A stretch of DNA of 64,000 nucleotides from Acidobacteriota bacterium (GTDB lineage Bacteria > Acidobacteriota > Thermoanaerobaculia > Multivoradales > Multivoraceae). This document shows positions 1-8,770 of this stretch, one piece after another. The notes under the pieces are model-generated. The model was not told the DNA's origin. It searched no databases and worked only from the letters and a program-made list of their open reading frames with translations. Every line of letters starts with the position of its first letter. The first letter of the stretch is position 1. The DNA lies in the NCBI GenBank assembly GCA_029263415.1, contig JAJCXN010000015.1, positions 62,001 through 126,000 on the forward strand, in the 5' to 3' direction. A program made the translations under genes and the position numbers.

Positions 1-126
1 GCGATTGGTCTTCATCGGCGCCAATCGAGCCTGTGACCTCAGCCACCGTGAGTTGATGCAGCGTCAGCCAACTCCGATGTTACTCGGCCCGACTCCCGAT
101 CCCTCACGATCTTTCAGTCGACACGC

Positions 127-155
127 GCTTTCAGGCGACACAGGCTTTCAGGCGA
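127..155. repeat. 12-bp direct repeat, two copies
   Basis: GCTTTCAGGCGA occurs at 127-138 and again at 144-155, a 17-bp period. It lies in the gene-free first 240 bases, downstream of the TetR gene on the minus strand. I see no gene in bases 1-242. The function of the repeat is unknown and it may be a chance slippage product. Confidence 0.4.
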
Positions 156-242
156 TCTGCTGTGCAACCCCTTCTCGCTGCGGTCGGTGGCATGGCCTCA
201 GCAGTGCCCACTCGAGTCAACCGGTCGAGCGGCTGGTGCTAA

Positions 243-938
243 TCAGCGGCTCGAATCAGGAGTCGACTCTGCCGACGCGAGAGCTTGCTCGGTTTCTGCG
301 GACACCGGGCCACGCAAGATCTCCACAATGGCATCGAGCGTAGTCTCGAAGAAGAGATCTGCCTCTGGGCCCTCAAAGGGCTCCTCAGCTCTTGCTCGTT
401 GCGCTAGCAGTAACGTTGCCATGCGATCGATCAGTTCTAGCCGACGAGCAATGAGCGCCTTCGGCAGATCGAGCTCGGTGCGGATCAGGCGGACGACCTT
501 GGCAACGGTGTCGAGCTCGTTGCGAACCCTGGACTCACGGAGTCTCTCGTTGGGAACGAACACCAATTCGCCAACCACCTTCAAGAACAGGATGAAGTCT
601 GGGTCGCGTCGCGCAATCCGTACCGGCGGCATGAGCGCGAGTTCGCACAGGCGTCTCAGCCCGACCGAGTTCTCGGTCTCGAGTTCATCAAACATCGCTT
701 GCCGTTCTTGATTGACCCTCTGTCCGCGATCAGCATAGAGCGCCTCAACCAAACCGCTACGACTACCAAAGTGGTATTGCAAGGCGGATTCGTTGCGCTG
801 CTTCGCCTCACGCAGGATGGCGCGGGTCGGCGTAGCACCAATGCCCCGTTCTGCAAACAGTCGCTCTGCGGCTCCGAGCAGCCGAGTGCGGGTCGAGGCC
901 TTGGGCGATTCGTTCTCGGTATTGCTCGTGGTCGTCAC
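243..938 (-). CDS. TetR-family transcriptional regulator
   Basis: This 231-residue protein has a typical TetR N-terminal helix-turn-helix. The stretch RLLGAAERLFAERGIGATPT (about residues 18-37) is the first helix, and the recognition helix follows through ESALQYHFGSRSGLVEALY. The remainder is a divergent, mostly helical ligand-binding domain. Family members are dimeric repressors released by a small molecule. It diverges from the sulfatase/dehalogenase unit starting at 1104, with 165 bp between the starts and an inverted repeat at 1012-1031 in that gap. It is therefore probably the local repressor of that unit and of itself. The family assignment is secure; the ligand is unknown. Confidence 0.93.
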   Translation of the reverse strand: MTTTSNTENESPKASTRTRLLGAAERLFAERGIGATPTRAILREAKQRNESALQYHFGSRSGLVEALYADRGQRVNQERQAMFDELETENSVGLRRLCELALMPPVRIARRDPDFILFLKVVGELVFVPNERLRESRVRNELDTVAKVVRLIRTELDLPKALIARRLELIDRMATLLLAQRARAEEPFEGPEADLFFETTLDAIVEILRGPVSAETEQALASAESTPDSSR

Positions 939-1011
939 GGTTCCACCTTACTGGTTTAGACGGGGCTTACGAGATACCGCATGTTCGCACAGCGACTGAG
1001 TCGGCTCGACG

Positions 1012-1031
1012 ATATCATCGAATAATGATAT
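1012..1031. promoter_or_regulatory. Inverted repeat, candidate TetR operator
   Basis: ATATCAT at 1012-1018 and ATGATAT at 1025-1031 form perfect 7-bp arms with a 6-bp spacer, in an AT-rich patch of an otherwise GC-rich gap. The site lies between the divergent TetR gene (start 938) and the sulfatase gene (start 1104). Its length and symmetry suit a TetR dimer. Assignment to this regulator is by position only. Confidence 0.55.
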
Positions 1032-1103
1032 ACATTACTCGCTGAAACAGAAGGCCTGGCCGCTCAAGGGAACCCTGAGGGCTCAAGATCGCAAGGACTT
1101 AAG

Positions 1104-2996
1104 ATGAAGATAGACAACCGGCGAGGGCGCCGCCGATCGCCACGGTTCCTATGCGTTGCAGCAGCCTGCTCGACCGCACTGATCAGCCCCGGGCTCATCG
1201 CCCAGGAGCACGGCGTTTCAGCGAGGCGTCCAAACTTCGTGATGATCGTCGCTGACGATGTCAGCTTTACCGACCTGGGCGCATACGGCAGTGAAATCCG
1301 CACACCCAACATCGACGCTCTTGCGTCCCAAGGCGTACGCTTCACCAACTTCCACGCATCACCGATGTGCTCTCCGTCGCGCGCGATGCTGCTCACCGGG
1401 GTCGACTCGCACACCGCTGGAGTGGCAAGCCTCTATGAAGCCACACCACTGCGTCATCGAGGCAAACCCGGTTACGAAGGGCACCTGCGCAGCGACGTGG
1501 TGACCATTGCCACGCGCCTCCAGGCTGCTGGCTACGGGACATACATGACTGGCAAGTGGAACCTGGGACATACCGCAAGCAACCTGCCCAGTGCCCGCGG
1601 CTTTGATCGCACCTTCGCGCTCGACGCCACCGGCGCCGACAACTTTGAGAAGAAGCCGTACCTGCCGCTCTACACCGAAGTGCCGTGGTTCGCTGACGGA
1701 GAACCGACCGACCTCCCAGACGACTTCTACTCCTCGGAGTTCCTAGTCAACAAGATGATTGAGTTCTTGGGCACCCATCCACCGGCCGGAGCTGCCCTGG
1801 ACCCAACACCGTTCTTCGCATATGTCGCGTTCCAGGCAATTCACATCCCGCTGCAAGCGCCGCGCGAGTTCATCGAACGCTACGAAGGGGTCTATGACCG
1901 CGGCTGGGAATGGCTTCGCGGCGAGCGTCGAGAGCGATCAGTCAAGGCGGGCGTGATCCCGGCCGGAGCTCCGGCAGCCACCTCACCCGCCCAGCGTGAT
2001 TGGAGTTCGCTCCCTGCCGATGAAAGAGCACTGTTCGCCAAGAGCATGGCGGTACAAGCCGGCATGCTCGAGGCCATGGATCACCACCTAGGGCGCCTGA
2101 TCACCTATCTCAAGGAGCGCGGCGACTACCAGAACACAGTGTTCGTGGTGCTGTCCGACAACGGCCCAGAAGCGGGCAATCCGGGGCAGTCGAAGGCATT
2201 CGCTCGCTGGGCGAAGTCGATCGGCTACAACCGGGACCTTGAAACGCTTGGCGAGAAGGGTAGCTACGCCTTTATCGGTCCAGACTTCGCGGCGGCCACC
2301 GCAGCTCCGCTCGCCTACTACAAATTTCATGGCGGCGAAGGCGGCGTCCGAGTACCGTTGATCGTTTCAGGACCTGGTGTCGCATCGAGCGAACCCAGCG
2401 CGATTCTCGAACCAGCGAACCTTGATCAAGCAGACCCTGATCAAGCGGGCCGCCTGATCGACCGCTTCAGTTTCATCACTGATCTAGCACCCACCATCCT
2501 AGAGCTGGCGCAGATCGACAATCCACCAGCAAGCGACCGGTCGTTGGTCGGCCGCAGCCTGGTGCCAGTGCTCGAGGACTCTAACGCCCAGGTCCACCCA
2601 AGCGATGAGGCCGTGGCCTTCGAAACCGCTGGACACGCCGGAGTCTTCAAAGGAGACCACAAGCTGGTCCGCGTGGGAGCCCCCGCCGGTGATGGCATGT
2701 GGCGTCTCTTTGACCTCGCTCTCGATCCAGGTGAGACCAGAAACCTCGCTGAGACAATGCCAGGCCTCTTGGACGAGCTCATGGCTGACTATGACGAATA
2801 CGCCGAGCGGGTCGGAGTCCTTCCTGTCCCCAGCAACTACTCACCCGCGACTCAGTTGTTCATCAACGGGATGTACGGCCGGCTGCGCGACAATATCGGC
2901 CAAATCGCGATCGCAACGGCGATTGCACTATTCCTACTCACAGCACTGATGAGGCGACTGCGCCGCAGATCACGACTGCGTCGGCAGCACGCATGA
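1104..2996 (+). CDS. Exported formylglycine-dependent sulfatase with C-terminal membrane anchor
   Basis: This 630-residue type I sulfatase hydrolyses sulfate esters outside the cytoplasm. An arginine-rich n-region and hydrophobic stretch (residues 6-33) form a signal peptide. The metal-binding pair is D51-D52 in IVADDVSF. The nucleophile motif is C89-S-P-S-R93, whose Cys must be oxidised to formylglycine. A hydrophobic helix near residues 597-618 followed by RRLRRRSRLRR anchors the C-terminus with the basic tail inside. The ATG at 1104 is preceded by AAGGA at good spacing. It is the first gene of a seven-gene unit, 25 bp ahead of a dehalogenase-like gene. The tail anchor is uncommon for arylsulfatases and may keep the enzyme on the periplasmic membrane face. 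The true substrate cannot be read from sequence. Confidence 0.92.
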   Translation: MKIDNRRGRRRSPRFLCVAAACSTALISPGLIAQEHGVSARRPNFVMIVADDVSFTDLGAYGSEIRTPNIDALASQGVRFTNFHASPMCSPSRAMLLTGVDSHTAGVASLYEATPLRHRGKPGYEGHLRSDVVTIATRLQAAGYGTYMTGKWNLGHTASNLPSARGFDRTFALDATGADNFEKKPYLPLYTEVPWFADGEPTDLPDDFYSSEFLVNKMIEFLGTHPPAGAALDPTPFFAYVAFQAIHIPLQAPREFIERYEGVYDRGWEWLRGERRERSVKAGVIPAGAPAATSPAQRDWSSLPADERALFAKSMAVQAGMLEAMDHHLGRLITYLKERGDYQNTVFVVLSDNGPEAGNPGQSKAFARWAKSIGYNRDLETLGEKGSYAFIGPDFAAATAAPLAYYKFHGGEGGVRVPLIVSGPGVASSEPSAILEPANLDQADPDQAGRLIDRFSFITDLAPTILELAQIDNPPASDRSLVGRSLVPVLEDSNAQVHPSDEAVAFETAGHAGVFKGDHKLVRVGAPAGDGMWRLFDLALDPGETRNLAETMPGLLDELMADYDEYAERVGVLPVPSNYSPATQLFINGMYGRLRDNIGQIAIATAIALFLLTALMRRLRRRSRLRRQHA

Positions 2997-3021
2997 GCTT
3001 CGCTGAAAGAGGACAACCAAA

Positions 3022-4509
3022 ATGAAGCAACACCTGCTGGGACTCTCACTCCTACTCTTGATTGCGGCTGTGCCGCTGTGTGCCGAGGAAATCCGCCCGG
3101 GCGTCCTGCGCACCCCGGACGCTCGGTTCGCCAACCTGCCTGACTACAACTTCGATCCCCACTACCAAGAGGTCAACGGTTATCGAGTTCACTACTTGGA
3201 TGAAGGGCCTCGTGACGGTCAAGTCATCCTGCTTCTCCACGGCGAGCCAACCTGGTCCTATCTCTATCGCAAGATGATCCCGGTACTCGTCGATGCCGGC
3301 TACCGCACGGTCGCGCCCGACCTGATCGGCTTTGGTCGCTCCGACAAACCCACCGACATGGCCACCCACACCTACGCTTTTCACGTGGACGCCATCACCC
3401 GGTTCGTTAAACAACTTGAGCTTCAGAACATGACGCTCTTCGGTCAAGACTGGGGCGGTTTGATCGGGCTGAGAGTGCTTGCTGAGAACGAGGCACTCTT
3501 TGCTCGGGTCGTTGTCGGCAACTCGGGCCTACCAATCGGTCGAGCGCCCTCACTCGAAGCGCTGCCCAAGGACAGCGCGTTCGTCAGGTGGAAGCTCCAG
3601 AACCAAGCCATGATCGACCGAGGCGATATCCCTACTGGCCAGCTCGTCGCGAGGGCAGTGGGCGATCCAAGCACCGTCGCCGCATATGACGCCCCGTTTC
3701 CTGACCCAAGCTACAAGGCCGGCGCGCTCATCATGCCGCAACGCGTCCCCATGTTCCAAGACGATCCTGCGAACGAGGCCAACCGTAAGGCGTGGGAGGT
3801 CCTCCGCAAATTCGAGAAACCGTTCTTGACCACGTTCAGTGACGGTGACCCGGTCACTCGAGGCGGCGAGGTGCCATTCCAGAACTCCATTCCAGGAGCC
3901 AAGGGCCAAAAGCACACAACGATCATGGGCGCGGGCCACTTTCTGCAGGAGCAGAAAGGGCCGGAGCTCGCGAAGGTGATTGCGCAGTTCATCCGGGCCA
4001 ATCCGTTGCCCCAGAACACTCAGGCTGGCGGAAGTCAAATGGTGATGGCGGACGACATTCCGGTCGCCAAAACACCTCCCGGCTACTGGGACACGATGCC
4101 ACCACCCGTGCTCGGCGACTGCGCCGAACCACTTTCCGAAAACGCCATCGACATGCGCGGCCACTGGAAGGTCGTGGAGTCAACAGCGAACGGGCAACCA
4201 TCCGAGCGACAACTGGGCCAAATCCAACGCATTGAGCAGTGCGGCAATCGAGTGATCGTGGCGTCCTCAGGCGTGACCCACGACATGCGCTGCGACGGCA
4301 CCTACGAGAACGGCGTCAACGACATCGGCGCGAGAGCGCTGGGTGGTCGCAAGATCAGTGTGGCAGCGACCTTCGAAGACGGAGTCCACATTCTTCGCCC
4401 GAAGGGAATGCCTCAGATGACCGTGGAAAGAGAACTCAAGGACGGCGATCTGATCTGGCGCTATGGACCGACTGCTGTCCTACGCCTTGAACGCGTCGAC
4501 GAACACTAA
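3022..4509 (+). CDS. Exported haloalkane dehalogenase-like alpha/beta hydrolase with extra C-terminal domain
   Basis: The 495-residue protein begins with a clear signal peptide (residues 1-21, ending LCAEE). Residues 29-330 match the haloalkane dehalogenase I group: oxyanion motif HGEPTWSYLYRKM (73-85), nucleophile D143 in GQDWGG, acid D276 in SDGDPVT and base H306 in GAGHFLQE. Both halide-binding tryptophans of DhlA have counterparts here: W144 beside the nucleophile and W190 in the cap motif FVRWK. Residues about 345-495 are an extra beta-rich domain containing two cysteines (GDCAEP, EQCGNR) and DMRGHW, which I do not recognise with certainty. The dehalogenase fold is secure, but dehalogenation itself is inferred from the retained residues. 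A signal peptide on this family is unusual. It is the second gene of the sulfatase unit and a paralogue of the gene at 6025. Confidence 0.88.
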   Translation: MKQHLLGLSLLLLIAAVPLCAEEIRPGVLRTPDARFANLPDYNFDPHYQEVNGYRVHYLDEGPRDGQVILLLHGEPTWSYLYRKMIPVLVDAGYRTVAPDLIGFGRSDKPTDMATHTYAFHVDAITRFVKQLELQNMTLFGQDWGGLIGLRVLAENEALFARVVVGNSGLPIGRAPSLEALPKDSAFVRWKLQNQAMIDRGDIPTGQLVARAVGDPSTVAAYDAPFPDPSYKAGALIMPQRVPMFQDDPANEANRKAWEVLRKFEKPFLTTFSDGDPVTRGGEVPFQNSIPGAKGQKHTTIMGAGHFLQEQKGPELAKVIAQFIRANPLPQNTQAGGSQMVMADDIPVAKTPPGYWDTMPPPVLGDCAEPLSENAIDMRGHWKVVESTANGQPSERQLGQIQRIEQCGNRVIVASSGVTHDMRCDGTYENGVNDIGARALGGRKISVAATFEDGVHILRPKGMPQMTVERELKDGDLIWRYGPTAVLRLERVDEH

Positions 4510-4527
4510 GCAAATTGGGAGATACCA

Positions 4528-5019
4528 ATGACTAGCTCAGACAACACAAGCACTCGCCGCGATGTTCTCAAAACCGGCGGCGTGGCCCTCGGAGCAGCGA
4601 CCACTGCTTCGCTCATTGGCCAGCCCAACGAGGCCCACGCTCAAACAGTGAACATCAACGCTATGGCCCCGACACCGGAGCAGATGCAGGCGTTCTTGGC
4701 GCTACCCCCGGGCCCAGTGGTGATGGTCAACCTATTGAAATTCAAAGCCGACGGCGGTGCCGAAGAGTACTCAAAGTACGGACAGAAGATTCGTCCGATC
4801 CTCCAGTCCATTGGCGCCAAACTTCTCTTCTCGGGCGACGCGAAGGTCTGCTTCCTGGGCAACGGTGATTGGGACTCGGTCGCGTTAGTCGAGTACCCAG
4901 ACAAGACCGCGCTGATCAAGATGTCCCAGTCACCTGAGTACCAAGCCATTCATCACCATCGCGCCGCTGGCCTCGAAGGGCAAGTCAACTACGCCGTTGT
5001 CCAGACCAACTCGATCTAG
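4528..5019 (+). CDS. Tat-exported DUF1330-like protein
   Basis: The 163-residue product begins with a twin-arginine signal, STRRDVLKTGG followed by a hydrophobic segment ending AHAQ at about residue 38. The mature part has the DUF1330 (ferredoxin-like, dimeric alpha/beta barrel) hallmarks: PGPVVMVNLLKFK, then GDWDSVALVEYP and a segment around SPEYQAIHHHRAAGL. DUF1330 proteins are small, of unknown reaction, and resemble antibiotic-biosynthesis monooxygenase and EthD-type folds. It lies 18 bp after the exported dehalogenase gene and is presumably co-transcribed. Tat export suggests that it folds, possibly with a ligand, before transport. Confidence 0.8.
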   Translation: MTSSDNTSTRRDVLKTGGVALGAATTASLIGQPNEAHAQTVNINAMAPTPEQMQAFLALPPGPVVMVNLLKFKADGGAEEYSKYGQKIRPILQSIGAKLLFSGDAKVCFLGNGDWDSVALVEYPDKTALIKMSQSPEYQAIHHHRAAGLEGQVNYAVVQTNSI

Positions 5020-5047
5020 TCGTTCCAAACAAAGGAATCATTAACTC

Positions 5048-5896
5048 ATGAAGAAGAAGATCCTCATCGGCCTAGGCGCTTTGCTGCTCGCAGCGGGCGC
5101 ATTTGCAATCGCGCTCCCGTCTCTGGTCCGCGCCGCGGGACTCCACCCCGCCTACGACGCTGAAGCACCCGATCTATCCGGTCGTAAAGCGCTGATCATC
5201 GCCACTAACCACGGCGTGCTCAACGCGCCGGGCGAGACCGACGGCCGAGCGACCGGGGTGTTTGCGTCCGAGATGACAGTGCCTTACTACGCTTTTCAAG
5301 ACGCCGGCATGCAGGTCGACGTCGCGAGCATCAAGGGGGGCAAGATTCCGGTCGACCCGCAGTCGTTTTTGTTCGTGGTCCGCACGGACGAAGACGAGCG
5401 CTTCCAAGAAGACGACGCCTTCCAAGCCAAGACCAACAACTCTCTGCCGATCGCCACCGTCGACTTCACCCAGTACGACGCGGTCTACCTTGCGGGCGGA
5501 TGGGGAGCTGCCTACGACCTCGGATACTCGGACGAGCTTGGCCAGAAGATCAGCGAGGCCTATCTCGCCGATCGAGCGATCATCGGTTCGGTTTGCCATG
5601 GCGCCCTCGGCCTAATCCGCGCCAGGAACACAGACGGCAACCTGCTCGTCGCGGGCCGGCGCTTGACGGGAGTGACCGACAAACAAGTCAAGGAACTGGG
5701 AATCGAGATCACCCCACTGCACCCTGAAACCGAACTCCGCAAAGCAGGAGCCGCCTTCGAGAGTGACACTGCCTTCCGCGACGTCTTTGCCAATCACGTC
5801 GTGATTGACGACGAGCAACGCTTCGTCACTGGGCAGAACCAGAATGGTGGACACGAGACGGCGCACAAGATGATGGAGCTGATCGCCAAGAGATAG
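5048..5896 (+). CDS. DJ-1/PfpI (ThiJ) family protein, membrane-anchored or exported
   Basis: The 282-residue protein starts with KKKILIGLGALLLAAGAFAI, a signal peptide or uncleaved anchor. The rest is a class I glutamine amidotransferase-like fold with the DJ-1/PfpI nucleophile elbow GSVCHGALGL (C183, H184) and the partner glutamate E75 in FASEMTVPYYAF. These resemble Hsp31-type and glyoxalase III-like members more than proteases. AGGWGAAYDLGYSD forms the loop before the elbow. It is the fourth gene of the cluster, 28 bp after the DUF1330 gene. Possible roles are removal of reactive carbonyl products or a hydrolytic step. No activity can be assigned from sequence. Confidence 0.85.
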   Translation: MKKKILIGLGALLLAAGAFAIALPSLVRAAGLHPAYDAEAPDLSGRKALIIATNHGVLNAPGETDGRATGVFASEMTVPYYAFQDAGMQVDVASIKGGKIPVDPQSFLFVVRTDEDERFQEDDAFQAKTNNSLPIATVDFTQYDAVYLAGGWGAAYDLGYSDELGQKISEAYLADRAIIGSVCHGALGLIRARNTDGNLLVAGRRLTGVTDKQVKELGIEITPLHPETELRKAGAAFESDTAFRDVFANHVVIDDEQRFVTGQNQNGGHETAHKMMELIAKR

Positions 5897-6024
5897 CTCG
5901 CCCTTCCGTCCCTCTCCTTCCCGGCTTCTCTGCCCCTTTCCCGTTCCACAGCCTCAGAGCCTCCGACTTGCTCGGTTCACGGACCTCGGAAGCTCGTTGC
6001 CTCCCTCGCACACTGGAGGAACCC

Positions 6025-7098
6025 ATGAAGATCCTCAGGACCCCCGACGCTCGGTTCGCCAACTTGGCCGACTACCCGTTCGCCCCTTGCTACACGAACG
6101 TTGAAACCAACGACGGCAGTGAACTGCGCATCCATCACCTTGACGAAGGACCAGCCGACGGACCGATTGTGCTCTGCATGCACGGGCAACCCGTGTGGAG
6201 CTACCTCTACCGCAAGATGATTCCACTGCTCACCAATGAGGGAATGCGAGTGATTGCGCCCGATCTCCCGGGCTACGGCAAGTCGGACAAACCCGCAGCG
6301 CGTGAGGACTACACCTACCAAAGTCAGGTCGATTGGATGGGCCAGTGGCTCACCAAGAACGACTTCAACGGCCTCACCTTCTTTGGGCAGGATTGGGGCG
6401 GGTTGATTGGCCTGCGCATGGTTGCCGATCACGCCGACCGCTTCGATCGCGTCGTCATTTCCAACACCGGCCTGCCCTACAACCCCAATGTTCCGGACAA
6501 GATCGTGCAAGAGGTTGAGTCCTTCCGCGCCACAGCAAAGACGCCGTCGTTGCCCGAGATGGCGAAGGCCATGCGCAACATTCCGAAGTCGCGGGCTACG
6601 GCCTTCGCCTACTGGCAGAAATTCTGCTGGGAGACCAAGGACATGCCCATCGGCTTGATGATGTCGATGACCATGGAGCAGCGATCGCAGCTAAGCCAAG
6701 CCGCGGGCTTCCTGCTGCAGAAGGTCGGTCTAGGGTTACAGCTCTTCCACTCCGACCTCGCGCGTGCTTACGATGCGCCCTTCCCGAATGCGAGCTACAA
6801 GATGGGCCCCCGAGCAATGCCTAGCCGGGTGCCAACCCTGTCCAACGACCCCTCACTCGATGCGCAGCGCAAAGCCTGGGAGTTCTTCTCGCAGTTTGAC
6901 AAACCCTTCCTGTGCGCCTTCGCTGACAACGACCCCGTGACCAAAGGTGGCGACGCCGAGTTCATTCAAAAGGTTCCGGGTGCAACTGGCCAACCCCACG
7001 CTTTGGTTAAGGGAGGTGGGCACTTCGTGCAAGAAGCTCGGCCCGAGCAAGTCTCCAAGATCATCGTCGACTTCATGCGCGCCAACGCAGGAACATGA
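6025..7098 (+). CDS. Cytoplasmic haloalkane dehalogenase-like hydrolase
   Basis: The chosen start is the ATG at 6025, preceded by CTGGAGGAA; an in-frame TTG at 5968 lacks such a site. The 357-residue protein has no signal peptide. The motif HGQPVWSYLYRKM (53-65) is followed by nucleophile D123 in GQDWGG, halide-site W124, a cap tryptophan W197 in FAYWQ, acid D303 in ADNDPVT and base H333 in GGGHFVQE. Its N-terminal motif LRTPDARFANL is nearly identical to one in the exported paralogue at 3022, so the two probably arose by duplication. It lacks that protein's C-terminal domain. Its stop overlaps the start of the next sulfatase by 4 bp, implying translational coupling. HGQP replaces the usual HGEP or HGNP, which could alter specificity. 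Confidence 0.9.
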   Translation: MKILRTPDARFANLADYPFAPCYTNVETNDGSELRIHHLDEGPADGPIVLCMHGQPVWSYLYRKMIPLLTNEGMRVIAPDLPGYGKSDKPAAREDYTYQSQVDWMGQWLTKNDFNGLTFFGQDWGGLIGLRMVADHADRFDRVVISNTGLPYNPNVPDKIVQEVESFRATAKTPSLPEMAKAMRNIPKSRATAFAYWQKFCWETKDMPIGLMMSMTMEQRSQLSQAAGFLLQKVGLGLQLFHSDLARAYDAPFPNASYKMGPRAMPSRVPTLSNDPSLDAQRKAWEFFSQFDKPFLCAFADNDPVTKGGDAEFIQKVPGATGQPHALVKGGGHFVQEARPEQVSKIIVDFMRANAGT

Positions 7099-8729
7099 AG
7101 AAGAAGTTTCTGATCGGTCTGATGGTTCTCGCGATCGCGGGGGGCGCCCTCTTCTCGCGCTATTGGTACTACCTGCCGGGCATCATCGGCAAGATCACTG
7201 AGCCTCTGAACGAGACCCAAGCCGTCTCCTGGCAGCAAGGCCCAGCTAGCGACGGTTCGGCTAGCGACAATTCAGATTCGCGCCCCCCCAACATCGTGCT
7301 CATCGTCGCCGACGATCTTGGATTCAACGACATCACCTTCTACGGAGGCGGAATCGCCGCCGGCACCGTCCCGACTCCCCACATCGACTCGATCGCCGCG
7401 CAAGGGATCCACTTCCCCAACGGCTACGCGGGTAACGCCACCTGCGCGCCATCCCGCGCAGCACTCCTTACCGGCCGCTTCCCCACACGCGTCGGGTTCG
7501 AGTTCACGCCGGCCCCGCCACAGTTCGCTCGACTCACAGCAGGTGACGGCTTCATTGCCGAGAACGCCAAGAACTACCCGCCCCTAGAACAACTTGGTCT
7601 ACCGGCGAGTGAACGCACCTTGGCCGAAATGCTGCAGCAGAAGGACTATCACTCCATCGCACTCGGCAAGTGGCACCTGGGCGCCAGTGAGGGCATGACA
7701 CCAACCGACCAAGGATTCGATGAGTCGCTCGGCTTCCTGTCAGGTGCTGGTTTGTTCATGGACAAGAACGACGCCGGCGTGGTCAATTCGAAACAAGAGT
7801 TCGACCCGATCGACAAATTCCTTTGGGCCAACTTGCGCTACGCCGTTCGCTACAACAACGGTGAACGCTTCAAGCCAGATTCGCACCTGACCGACTATCT
7901 AAGTCGAGAAGCGGTGCGAGCCATCGAAGCCAATCGCAATCGACCGTTCTTCATGTACCTGGCCTACAACGCACCGCACACTCCCCTGCAAGCAGAGAAA
8001 GCTGACTACGAAGCCCTCGATCACATCGCCGACCACACCGAACGGACCTACGCAGCCATGCTCCGCGGACTCGATCGGGGCATTGGCCAAGTGCTTGCGG
8101 GACTTAAGGACAACGCTCTTAGCGACAACACCATCGTCATCTTTACCAGCGACAACGGTGGCGCCGGCTACGTCGGACTCAGCGATCTCAACAAACCATA
8201 TCGTGGTTGGAAGATCACATTCTTTGAAGGAGGGATCCATACGCCCTTCTTCATGCGCTGGCCAGCCCAGATCGCAGCTGGCAGTAGCTATGAGTCAGCC
8301 GTGGCACACGTTGACATCTTCTCCACTGCGCTTGCCGCTGCAGGAGTCGAGCTCCCGACCGACCGCCCCATCGACGGCGTCAATCTTCTCGACTATGCGC
8401 TCATTGACCCGCAGCCCGCGTTGAGCCGGCCGTTGTTCTGGCGAACCGGCGGCTACAAGGTGGTGCAGCAGGACGGCTGGAAACTGCAGACACAAGAGCA
8501 AGACGGCCGGACCTGGCTCTTCAACCTTCGAACTGATCCCACTGAACAGAGCAACCTCAGCGAATCCCACCCAGAGGAACTGGAGATGCTGCGAGCGGCC
8601 CTCTACAAACTGGACGAGCAGATGGTAGATCCTCTGTGGCCAGCTTTGGTGGAGGTACCAATCGCTGTGGACTACACGATCAACAACCTTCCGACCACCG
8701 AATACGAGACCATCCTCTGGTCCAACTAG
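7095..8729 (+). CDS. Arylsulfatase, N-terminally anchored
   Basis: The 544-residue sulfatase starts inside the previous gene (ATGA overlap). KKKFLIGLMVLAIAGGALFS is a signal anchor or signal peptide, similar in wording to that of the DJ-1 protein at 5048. The metal-binding aspartates lie in LIVADDLGFND, and the formylglycine motif is C117-A-P-S-R121 followed by AALLTGRFPTRVG. ALGKWHLGAS and SDNGGAGY are further arylsulfatase A-type signatures. It is the last gene of the unit. It forms a translationally coupled pair with the cytoplasmic hydrolase although it acts across the membrane. With the sulfatase at 1104 the cluster has two sulfatases, probably for different sulfate positions or successive steps. 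Confidence 0.92.
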   Translation: MKKKFLIGLMVLAIAGGALFSRYWYYLPGIIGKITEPLNETQAVSWQQGPASDGSASDNSDSRPPNIVLIVADDLGFNDITFYGGGIAAGTVPTPHIDSIAAQGIHFPNGYAGNATCAPSRAALLTGRFPTRVGFEFTPAPPQFARLTAGDGFIAENAKNYPPLEQLGLPASERTLAEMLQQKDYHSIALGKWHLGASEGMTPTDQGFDESLGFLSGAGLFMDKNDAGVVNSKQEFDPIDKFLWANLRYAVRYNNGERFKPDSHLTDYLSREAVRAIEANRNRPFFMYLAYNAPHTPLQAEKADYEALDHIADHTERTYAAMLRGLDRGIGQVLAGLKDNALSDNTIVIFTSDNGGAGYVGLSDLNKPYRGWKITFFEGGIHTPFFMRWPAQIAAGSSYESAVAHVDIFSTALAAAGVELPTDRPIDGVNLLDYALIDPQPALSRPLFWRTGGYKVVQQDGWKLQTQEQDGRTWLFNLRTDPTEQSNLSESHPEELEMLRAALYKLDEQMVDPLWPALVEVPIAVDYTINNLPTTEYETILWSN

Positions 8730-8770
8730 TTCAGCTGAGAGGCGGGCACGTGTAGGCGAGCAGGCGCGAG

